Below, piece by piece: positions 55,154 to 64,000 of a stretch of DNA of 64,000 nt; the stretch's first letter is position 1; every line of letters starts with the position of its first letter. The stretch is from the NCBI GenBank assembly GCA_029204045.2, contig JAQNDB010000268.1, forward strand, positions 39,436-103,435. Direction: 5' to 3'. The notes under the pieces are model-generated. The model was not told the origin of the DNA. It searched no databases and saw only the letters and a program-made list of their open reading frames with translations. Made by a program: the position numbers and the translations under genes. The DNA comes from Tillandsia leiboldiana (taxonomy: Eukaryota > Streptophyta > Magnoliopsida > Poales > Bromeliaceae).

Positions 55154-55992
55154 TGTAGTGTACTGGTTTTCCCATGCAACTTTTCGGTGAATCCATTGTG
55201 TAGAACACCTAGTGTTGGTGTCTGGCCCATGGTGCATCGAAGGGGTGCCACAGATGGACCTTGTGAGACTTTGATAGCGGAATGGCCTTCGGCTATAATT
55301 GCCAAATTTTAGAAAAGGTTTGGGCCAATCTGAGGTTAGATTTGGATTCAGCGCGGAAAAAACGCTTGAAAACGGCTATTTGCTTGTTAACTTTGAAGTC
55401 CGGATGACCAAATGCGGGCTTCCGGAAGTTTTCGGGAATTGTTGGTGCATGGGGGAGGTCCGTGGACCGGCCTGAGCCACGTGGCGGCCTATCATTGGCC
55501 GGCTCACGCAGCTCGGTCCACGGGGAGGCGCGGCGGTGCATGGACCGCGGGCGCGGGACGCGTGGCGTGCCCGGATAGGTCGGCGCACGCGGCACGGCTC
55601 AGCGAACCTGCGGGGTTGCGGTGGGCCGGGCGTATGACACGTGGCAGCGTGGGATTCACTGGCTCACGTGGTCTCGGTCCCCGGAGTGCGCAGAGGGGCG
55701 CCTCGGGACGGCATCGCGCGCACTGTAGCGCCAGGTGGGCTGTCGGCCGCACTCGAGTGCGACGCGTGTCGGCACGCGATAGGCGGGCCGTACCTACCAC
55801 CCCCCGCTGACCGCGGGGGGACGCGTGGCGCGCGGCGGTCGCACTGCACGGCTGTCCCCTGTTGTGGGGCGACGTGGCAGCAACCAGAGGATTTCGGGCG
55901 CGTCGGACAAGGATGCATGCAACCGGTTTCCGGGCGCAGTGCGCCCGAAACATGCGCCCGGAAATCCGGATTTTTGTGTTTTGGGCTGGGCC

Positions 55993-56000
55993 TATAAATA
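55993..56000 (+). promoter_or_regulatory. TATA box of element F 5' LTR
   Basis: TATAAATA in a GGGCC-TATAAATAGCCCC context. Confidence 0.8.
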
Positions 56001-58023
56001 GCCCCTCCTTGTTTGTTCTTTGGCTTTTTGGGCCTCCTTTCCGTGAGCTCCCTTCCACAAGAGTTTTTCCTCCCTCAGTGCACTACCACTTTGGAGAAGT
56101 TGAAGATTTTTGGAGGCACGCATCCCGAGTTCACTGTTTACGGCACGGCGCGACGCTTGTTCTCCGGCGATCCTCTTCGCCCCTTCTCAGTGTTTGGACT
56201 CCTCGACCCACCCCCCGACCTCGGAATTCGCCGATTCTTGCGCCGTTGGACTCACGACAGGTAGGGCTTCAACTCCTGTGTTTTATGGTTCCTCGATTTC
56301 CGTGCTGATCTTGGAGTTTCCCGAGCAACCATTTGACCCTTTTTCTTCGCGGACTTTTAGGACAGCACCGCGGTGTTCTTGCCATATCTTTTCGCTCAGG
56401 CGTCGGAACGAGGCGATTCAAAAGGCAATTTTCATCTACGCTTCGCAAGGAGTCTCCTGGATTTTTCTCAGAATTTTCTGGAATTTTACTCGAGCGGTGA
56501 GACTCTCCTTTCTCCTGTGGTTCCTTGTTACAGGAATTTAGCGCAGTTGTGGATTCGGGGTGTACCCCTTGTCGGATTTTTATCTCAGCGTAGGAAACTC
56601 CAAATTGGGCGTGCAGGTATCGTTTCGACGGGCTCGTCGCAAGGATCGCGATAGTATTTTTTCTTGGATTTTTCTGGGCGTTATTCGCAGGTAAAAATTA
56701 GTGAATTGTGGACTGCTGATTTGGGGGACAGATTCTGGAAAGCGTGGGTGTTTAGCTTATGTATTTTTCCTTTGGGGTATTTTGTACAGATTGGTGGTGT
56801 GTTGGACTGATCTTGGACTTCGCCTTTGGGAATTTGGAATAGCGCTCGAGGTGGGTGATGTTGAGAACCTCCTACTTGTGAATGCACTAGGCCTATTGGA
56901 ATGCCACGATTATGTGTTATTAAATATGAATGTATCTTGCATGCTTGCATGAGATTAAGGTTCCTTTGCTAATACTTGCATTGTTAGCAGGCTACAAGTT
57001 AGTAAGTGGTGTTTCCATGTTTAGATATGCAATTTAATTAGTTGGAAAGAATGCTATAGCCATATCATGTTGTATGTTGAGGGAAGGTTTGGGCTTGTGG
57101 TTAAATGAATGTTGTATAAGGGGTACTTGCTAGTAAATTGTGCATCTAAAATGTACTAAGTATCATATATCTTACCACATGTACATCGGGAGTTTCCCAA
57201 ACATTTAATGTTGCATATGTTAGAATAATTGAAAGGGGTTTATCAAGTAAAGGACTTTTGCATGCTTCAATGGTCATCTAGCTAGGCCAACCTTTTTTCT
57301 GCTACACATACATGCTGGAATTGACTTAGGAGAAACCATGCTTTCTATTCATTCTCCTGTAGTCTAGTTGTCAGAGGATTGTGTAGTTCAGATGTTCAGA
57401 GTGGGACAGTCGGGGATGGATGGTTGGGGTGTTGCGGCAACCGCGGACTGTGGGCGGTTGGACCGGCTTACTAGTATTAGTATTATGCATCAGATTGGAG
57501 GTGAGGGATCGGGCTTCTTTAGTGGATGGTCTTACCCACTCATTTAGAGTCTTGATCCAGTCCTGCTACATCAGATACTTATGGTTACATATTTTACTCG
57601 TGTGGGTCGCTCCCCTCGAGTGCCACTCCGGAGTAGGCTTAGGGCCGAGCCGTGTGCCGGTCGATTGGGTACTTTGAGGATCGTGCCGTGTGCCGATCAG
57701 ATACTGGGTTTCTCGAGTTGACAGTACAGTAGGCAGTACCAGTGTTGACTAGTGTATTGATTGGGGTTTGGTTGGCCAGGTTTTTGAATACTGATGCATA
57801 CTTCTAGCGATTTTGACAGCTAGGCATTTTAGAGGCATACTAGGGGTAGCTTTATCATCAGTAGATTTACCTTTAGCATACTACCTTTATTTCATTTTCG
57901 CCTCTAGTAGTCCTCGGGGGTATTTCTGAGTTTGAGGCCTACCCCCACTAGGGGAGGCTACTGTTTTTATAGTAGTTCTCACCCCCACTGTTTTTCTCTT
58001 TCTTTTCCCCCTTTGTTTTGTAG

Positions 58024-58084
58024 AGTCTTCTGCGGGAGTCGCGGGACCCTCTTCCCTGGATCGAGTAAGAGGATCGCTGATTAG
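58024..58084 (+). other. Short conserved coding-like segment in U5 of LTR-F, one-base deletion
   Basis: Encodes SSAGVAGPSSLDR from 58026, then one G is missing (GATCGAG-TAAG versus GATCGAGGTAAG), after which the other frame gives KRIAD and TAG at 58082-58084. Compared with LTR-B the changes are almost all synonymous. Confidence 0.45.
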
Positions 58085-58344
58085 ATAGCTGCTGCCCCGA
58101 GTTGGAGTTTTGTAGTTTGATGTACCCCCAGTACACTCAGACGGTTGTATTTTCCTTTTATTTTTGGGTCTGGCTGCGGCCAGCTGGTTGTATATTTTCG
58201 TGAGCTGGGAGAGACACTTGTATATTTTTTGAGAGCTTACTGTACTTTCATTTCCAGCATTTGTCTGAGTTGTATTAGTTTTAGTTTAGCTCTGTTTTAT
58301 GCTCCTTTATTACTTGTTTTATATCTGAGCATTATCAGCGCTTC

Positions 58345-58411
58345 GTGTACACGGAAAATTCCGTGTGCACGGCGGATCTGTGGACGGGCCCGGGTTCTGT
58401 TTACACCCGGG
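58345..58411 (+). other. Two consecutive hairpins at the end of U5 (LTR-F)
   Basis: Hairpin 1 pairs GTGTACACGGAA (58345-58356) with TTCCGTGTGCAC (58359-58370), one G-U pair. Hairpin 2 pairs CCCGGGT (58389-58395) with ACCCGGG (58405-58411). Confidence 0.6.
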
Positions 58412-58419
58412 GCGTGACA

Positions 58420-58709
58420 GATTAGTTGGTATCAGAGCTTAGGGATAGGTCAGTGGGACTTAGGAAACCCTAGGCTTTTGGCAGACCCTAGGAAGGCAGA
58501 GCGTGAGTGACGTGATATTGTGCGAAAGTCGGTAATTGGTTGTTAACTCTTCCTGTGAGTGGAGAGGGATTGACATAGCCTATTTCTGGGGGACTATTAT
58601 GTTGGCTGCAGACAACATAAGGTTACAGAAATAGGGGAATGTCCATGACTTTCGCTTGATTGGGTCGAGAGTGGTTCGGTTTACTGACCCGTGGTTCTTG
58701 CGTGACAGG
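58420..58709 (+). other. Element F leader with primer-binding site
   Basis: PBS TGGTATCAGAGC at 58427-58438. The leader has a dyad TATGTTGGCTGCAGACAACATA near 58598-58619, as in element A. Non-coding. Confidence 0.85.
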
Positions 58710-59970
58710 ATGCCTCCTAGGCGGCAGATTCCTACTCGGGGTACTCCTACACCCCCGGAGGAGCCGGAGCAGTCCGGGCCTTCCGAGATCAGTGAGCTGA
58801 GGGCCATGGTGGCCCAGTTGGCGGAGAGCCACCGCCGACAGGAGCAGAGGTTCGAGCAGTTGCTTACGCAGGTTGGGGCCCTCCCCCTACTACTGTAGAG
58901 GCCCCTGTACCACCAGTTGTACCGCCGGCTATTCCATTAGTCCCTACGGCACCGTCGTCGAGCAGTGGGGCTCAGGGAGTGTTCAGGCCGTTGACCCCGG
59001 CGGAGGAGGAGGAGTTTGCTGACAAACTCGCCAAGTTCTGTAAGCGAGGACCACCTAGGTTCTCTGGAGGAGCACTCACCCATCGGAGATAGGATCATGG
59101 CTGGCAGCAATGGAGAAGTTGTTCAGAGACTTCTTCATTGACCACAGGTTCAGAGTGCATATGGCTGTACATTGCCTAGAGGGGGATGCAGATGCTTGGT
59201 GGCGTCGGGTCGAGCCCTTAGAGTTTCAGATCACCCGACAGCTACCCTGGTCGGAGTTTAGACGGTTGATCCTTGACACTTATTTCTCCACGAGCGTGAA
59301 GAAAAAGCTTGAGGATGATTTGAAGAATCTCCAGCAGGGGGACAGGACGGTATGGGATTATTATCGGAGTTTACGCAGTTGCTCAACTGCGTACCCTATG
59401 TTGCCAGGGATGGGCTGCACCAGGTGGAGCTGTTTGAGACAGGTTTGCGCCCCGAGATCTATACCTTGGTACACGCCCAGAGGCTTCAGACTTTATCAGA
59501 GGCAGTGGATCATGCACAGTGGGTCGAGAGGGGAGATCACGTCGTCGCTAGACGTGGGGGCTTGGCCGCTCAGAGTTCTGAGAGGAAGCGGCCAATGCCA
59601 GACGAGGGGGGACAGGCAGTTCATGGAGGCCGCCCCGACCACCACCGCCGCAGTTTACGGGCGTGGGCGTTCGAGCGGCGAGGGTCTGGTGGATCCCAGA
59701 GACCCCCCACAGCAGCAGCAGCAGCAGCCCCAGCGACAGCAGCAGCATTCGCAGCAGCAGCAGAGGTCGCAGTCACGACAGCAGGGTCACAGCGACAGCC
59801 ACAGCGGCAGCAGCAGCAGCATCTCGGAGACCACAGCAGCAGTCCGACAGTCCCAGTCGTCTGAGAGATGTGTCTTCTGTGGTGGGCCGCACTTTCCTAG
59901 CACTTGTGATCAGCGGGTGGGGACGATGTTATATCTGTGGACAGTCTGGTCACATGCGAGCCACTTGCCC
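58710..59970 (+). pseudogene. gag: gag of element F, frameshifted
   Basis: Starts MPPRRQIPTRG at 58710. The N-terminal coiled-coil region runs to a frame break near 58875. The Gag core (CLEGDADAWWRR) is at about 59110-59350; further frame breaks lie near 59345 and 59620-59690. A Gln/Ser-rich linker (59700-59860) leads to the knuckles [13 protein letters not shown] (about 59868) and, after another frame break, CYICGQSGHMRATC (59927). Domain order and residues match element A gag. Confidence 0.88.
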
Positions 59971-62900
59971 TTTTGCAGCGTCGACAGCTCCTTCCTCGGC
60001 ATCAGCCCCTTCAGTGCCCCAGCAGCGGCCTTATGCTCCAGCGAGCAGGGCTCCTTCCTCCCACCCTGCAGATTACCGACCACCAGCTCAGAGCGGGCGA
60101 GTCTACGCCGCCCAGGTAGGGGACTCCACGGCAGCCGACCACGTGGTGGCAGGTATCACTTTACTTCTTGGTACTAGAGCTCGCACTTTATTTGATACCG
60201 GTGCATCACATTCTTTATCAGTAGAGTATTTGCATCATCTCATGGACTAGTGTTAGGTCGGTTGCCACATGCAGTAGAGGTACAGATTCCTGATCATACA
60301 TTGCATGTAGAGGAGTGTTGTTGGTCTTGCCCTGTTCAGATTGAGTCCTGGTATCTGCCAGCGGACCTTATGGTCCTTAGTGAGCTGCAAGATTACGACA
60401 TTGTACTGGGGATGGATTGGCTGGCTCGCTATTTCGCGACGATGATTGCGCCGCGAGGACTGTTACTTTAGCGAGCCAGGCCAGGAGGTGTTCGTTTACA
60501 GGGGGTGCCAGAGTGCTTTCTTTGCCTCTGTGGTTTCGACCTCTCGTGCGAGGCAGATGATGCGCAGTGGATGAAGCGGCCTTTTGGCATCGGTGGTTAA
60601 GGAGCCTACGGCGGCACCGGGACTCACGGATATCCCTATTGTCCATGAGTACCCGGATGTTTTTCCTCCGGAGCTAGTTCATATGCCGCCGGATAGGGAG
60701 GTTGAGTTTTTGATTGACGTAGTTCCAGGAACTGCGCCAATCTCTAAGGCTCCTTACCGAATGGCACCGGCCGAGCTGCGGGAGTTAAAGGCGCAACTCC
60801 AGGATTTAATGGACAAGGGTTTTGTGAGGCCAGTGTATCACCTTGGGGAGCGCGGTGCTATTTGTGAAGAAGAAGGATGGTGGTTCACTTCGACTGTGTG
60901 TGGATTACCGGGAGCTGAATAAAGTGACCATCAAGAACAAGTACCCTTTGCCGTGCATTGATGACTTATTCGACCAGCTGCAAGGGTCTTGTGTCTTCTC
61001 CAAGATTGATTTACAGTCTGGTTACCACCAATGAAGGTGAAGGCCGAGGACATCCCAAAGACGGCATTCAGGTCGCGGTACGGGCATTATGAGTTCACCG
61101 TCATGCCTTTTGGACTGACAAATGCCCCTGCAGCTTTTATGGATTTGATGAAAAGGATTTTTCGACCATACCTGGATCGGTTCGTCGTTGTTTTATTGAT
61201 GACATCCTAGTTTATTCCCGAAGCGATGTGGAGCACGAGGAGCATCTGAGGATTGTGCTACAACTTCTGAGAGAGAGAAAGTTGTATGGCAAGTTATCTA
61301 AGTGTGATTTCTGGCTTCGGGAGGTTGCCTTTTTGGGCCACGTGATTTCAGCCGCTGGAGTGGCAGTAGACCCGGCGAAGATCGAGGCAGTCCGGGATTG
61401 GCCCGACCGACGACGGTATCAGAGGTCCGCAGTTTCATGGGCTTAGCCGGATATTACCGTCGGTTTGTGGAAGGTTTTGCGAAACTTTCCACACCCCTCA
61501 CTCGTTTGACGCGAAAAGGGATTAAGTTATTGGATTAGTGGACTGCCAGAGGAGCTTTGAGGAATTAAAGATCAGGTTGATGTCGGCTCCTATCCTTTCC
61601 CTCCCTGTTATGGGGGAAAGGATACGTGTGATTTATAGTGATGCATCGCACAGTGGACTTTGGTTGCGTGCTGATGCAGGATGTAGGGTAATCGCTTACG
61701 CCATCTTGGCAACTGAAGGATTATGAAAAAGAATTACCCTACCCATGATTTGGAGCTAGTTGCAGTGATTTTTGCACTAAAGTTGTGGCGCCACTACCTG
61801 TATGGGGAACACTGCGAGATCTAACCGACCACAAGAGCTTGAAATACCTGTTCACACAGAAGGAGCTCAACTTGAGGCAGCGTAGATGGTTGGAATGTTT
61901 GAAAGATTATGATGTAGACATTTTATACCACCCTGGCAAGGCCAACGTGGTTGCTGATGCCCTAAGCAGGAGGAGCAGCAGTACAGAGTTTATCTTTGAT
62001 GATCACCGATCAGGCGCCTTACTTGAGCAGATGAGGCGGTTAGAGCTCGAGGTTGTGTCCCCTGGGGTCTTGCTAGGCTTATGTCTCTAGTTCGTGCAGC
62101 CCACTCTGTTGGACCGGATTCGGGAGAGACAGAGTGAGGACCCCCACCTGTGAGGATTCGAGAGCAGATGCAGACTGGTTTGATAGGGGACTTTCAGTTG
62201 ATGCTGCGGGAGTACTCCGGTACAGGGAACCGAGCTTGCGTGCCTATGGATGCAGAGATCGAGAGCAGATCTTGAGGGAGGCCCACTATACACCTTATAC
62301 CATCCACCCTGTGGGACTAAGATGTAGCGGGATATGAAGGCACAGTTTTGGTGGAATGGGATGAAAAGAGACATTGGGGATTTGTGCGCACTGTTTAACT
62401 TGTCAGCAAGTAAAGGCTGAGCATCGTGTTGTACCTTGCTGGCAAGTTGCAGAGTCTCCCAATCCCTGAATGGAAATGGGAACATTTACGATGGATTTTG
62501 TCTGGGTTGCCGAGAGCACAGCGGGGAGAGCGGATGCTATCTGGGTAGTCGTGGACAGGCTTACCAAATCCGCTCACTTTTTTACCGGTTCAGATGACTT
62601 GGCCGATGGAGCGACTGGCGCAGGTGTACTTGGCTGAGGGGTTAGATTGCACGGGGTACCCGTTTCCATCGTATCAGATAGAGACCCGGGTTTGCTCTCG
62701 CATTTCTGGAGGAGTTTACAGACAGCCTTGGGGACGCAGCTCCGATTTAGTACAGCATTCAACCCACAGACCGAGTGGACAGTCAGAGTGCACTATTCAG
62801 ACCCTCGAGGATATGTTGGAGCATGCATTCTGGACTTTGGAGGAGGATGGTACCGACACTTGGGATTAGTTGAGTTTGCGTACAACAACAGCTATCAAGC

Positions 62901-63530
62901 GAGCATTCAGATGGCTCCGTTTGAAGCGTGTATGGACGCAAGTGTCGGTCACCCCTTATTGGAGTGACGTGGGTGAGAAGAAGACTTTGGGTCCTGATCT
63001 ACTGTTAGAGGCAGAAAAAGGTCAATTGAGATTGATCGACACCTAGAGACCGCCCCAAAGTCGACAGAGGAGTTATGCTGATACTCGACGGCGAGACTTA
63101 GAGTTTCAGTGGGTGCCATGTTTTTCTGAAAGTCTCGCCTTCAAAGGGATTCGTGAGATTTGGTATTGTGGGGAAACTAAGCCCTCGTATATGGACCTTT
63201 GAGGTGTTGGAGCGCTTAGGGCCAGTTGCCTACAGGCTTGCGCTTCCTCCCAGGCTTTCAGTGTTCACAATGTGTTTCATGTATCGACGCTGAGGAGGTA
63301 TGTTCATGACCCGTCCCATGTCATCGATTTCACCCATTGGAGGTTGCTGAGGACCTGAGCTATGTTGAGCGGCCGTTGAGGATCTTGGACCGCGAGGTTA
63401 GGGAGGTTGCGCAGTCGAGCCATCCCTTATGTGAAGATCCTCTGGAGCAGTCATGACGAGCGCGAGGCACCTGGGAGTTGAGTCAGCGATGTGGATGCTC
63501 ACCCCCACGTGTTTGAGGCCGCTACCTGAG
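59971..63530 (+). pseudogene. pol: pol of element F, many small frame breaks
   Basis: Protease DTGASHS at 60194, a region before RT at about 60590-60830 ([13 protein letters not shown]), RT at about 60840-61450 (VDYRELNKV; the FIDD motif near 61192-61205 has lost a base), RNase H at about 61630-61980, integrase zinc and core at about 62270-62960, C-terminal domain to about 63320, and a chromodomain to about 63530. The reading frame changes at least ten times, nearly always by single-base indels, while the amino acids between breaks stay close to element A. Confidence 0.88.
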
Positions 63531-63565
63531 GTAGACTTTTGTTTCGAGGACGAAACTTTTTCTTG

Positions 63566-63575
63566 TAGGGGAGGA
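63566..63575 (+). other. Polypurine tract of element F
   Basis: TAGGGGAGGA immediately before the 3' LTR, matching the element A tract. Confidence 0.8.
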
Positions 63576-64000
63576 TGTAGTGTACTTGTTTTCCCATGCC
63601 ACTTTCCGGGAAATCCACTGTGTAGAACACATAGTGTTTGGTGTCTGGCCCATGGTGCATCGAAGGGGTTGCCACAGATGGGACTTGTGAGACTTTGATA
63701 GCGGAATTGGCCTTCGGCTTGAATTGCCGAATTTTAGAAAAGGTTTTGGGCAAATCTGGGGTTAGATAGATTTGGATGCAGCGCGGAAAAACGCTTGAAA
63801 ACGGCTATTTGCTTGTTAACCTTGGGAGCCGTGGATGACCAAACTGAGGGCTCTCCGGAAGTTTTCGGGATTGTTGGGCCATGCGGGAGGTCCTGGACCG
63901 GCCTGAGCCAGTGGCGGCCTATCATTGGCCGGCTCACGCAGCTCGGTTCCACGGGGAGGCGCGGCGGTGCATGGACCGCGGCTGCGGGACGCGTGGCGTG
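63576..64000 (+). repeat. Element F 3' LTR, first 425 bp
   Basis: Starts TGTAGTGTACTTG and aligns with 55154-55570. It differs from the 5' LTR by many single-base insertions and deletions (for example GGGGTTGCC for GGGGTGCC and AGCCAGTGG for AGCCACGTGG). Cut by the window end. Confidence 0.92.

Larger units (their letters stand above)
55154..58419 (+). repeat. Element F 5' LTR
   Basis: 3266 bp, starting TGTAGTG and ending GCGTGACA. G-box modules at about 55475-55870, TATA box at 55993-56000, coding-like segment at 58024-58084, terminal hairpins at 58345-58411. It contains the uninterrupted version of the element A target site (about 57432-57460). Confidence 0.93.
55154..64000 (+). mobile_element. 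Element F: chromovirus, truncated by the window end
   Basis: 5' LTR 55154-58419, PBS, gag, pol, polypurine tract and the first 425 bp of the 3' LTR. Flanking base block TAGTC (55149-55153) is the likely target duplication; the partner is outside the window. It is related to LTR-B by LTR and to element A by protein. Many single-base indels occur from about 58.87 kb onward. Confidence 0.92.

Overview
This window is plant nuclear DNA made entirely of nested LTR retrotransposons. No host gene, tRNA gene or CRISPR array was found. The evidence for a plant is as follows. Primer-binding sites match initiator tRNA-Met (TGGTATCAGAGC). The Ty3/Gypsy elements carry a C-terminal chromodomain and LTRs of 3.1-3.4 kb, as in the Tekay/Del chromoviruses. 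The Ty1/Copia elements look like Sireviruses: long Gag, repeated polypurine tracts, an additional ORF after pol and palindrome-rich LTRs. Two Cassandra-type TRIMs carry 5S-rRNA-derived LTRs. A repeat-rich angiosperm genome fits; I cannot name the species.

Layout, oldest to youngest. G is a badly decayed minus-strand chromovirus seen only at 53280-55153. LTR-E (plus; 40717-41840 and 52737-53279, start upstream of the window) sits in G's LTR. Two minus-strand Sireviruses lie in LTR-E: copia2 (32908-40716, its 3' end apparently upstream of the window) and copia3 (41841-52736). LTR-D (1-1453, 20351-20567, 31629-32907) sits in copia2. LTR-D contains chromovirus A (1454-20350, 3409-bp LTRs, TSD GTGGG) and Sirevirus copia1 (20568-31628, TSD GGTCA). 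Element A contains a composite insert, LTR-B plus Cassandra-1 (6275-9975, TSD CCTGG), and solo LTR-C (13210-16327, TSD GGAGG). Copia3 contains Cassandra-2 (49815-50390, TSD GCCGT). Chromovirus F (55154 to past the window end) interrupts G's pol. The deepest chain is six levels: G > E > copia2 > D > A > B/Cassandra-1.

In element A the gag-pol frame is restored exactly when B/Cassandra-1 and C are removed with one TSD copy each. That leaves two in-frame TAG codons in gag and one frameshift just before the chromodomain. Copia1 and copia3 have each lost the protease region by different deletions. Copia2 keeps the protease but has two stop codons. F has many single-base indels from about 58.87 kb to the window end, in coding and LTR sequence alike, which looks more like poor consensus sequence than ageing.

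Three signals go beyond routine annotation. (1) Every chromovirus LTR with its U5 in the window holds a short segment with protein-coding substitution patterns, ending (except in LTR-E) in a conserved DRGK-type peptide and stop, followed by two hairpins whose arms covary between families. (2) The Sireviruses carry, between pol and the third ORF, a second cluster of the LTR's ATCCGGAT palindromes, a TATA-like site and a conserved intron of about 383 bp. This is the layout of an internal promoter for the third ORF. (3) LTR-B and Cassandra-1 share a single target-site duplication, so two unrelated element ends behave as one insertion.
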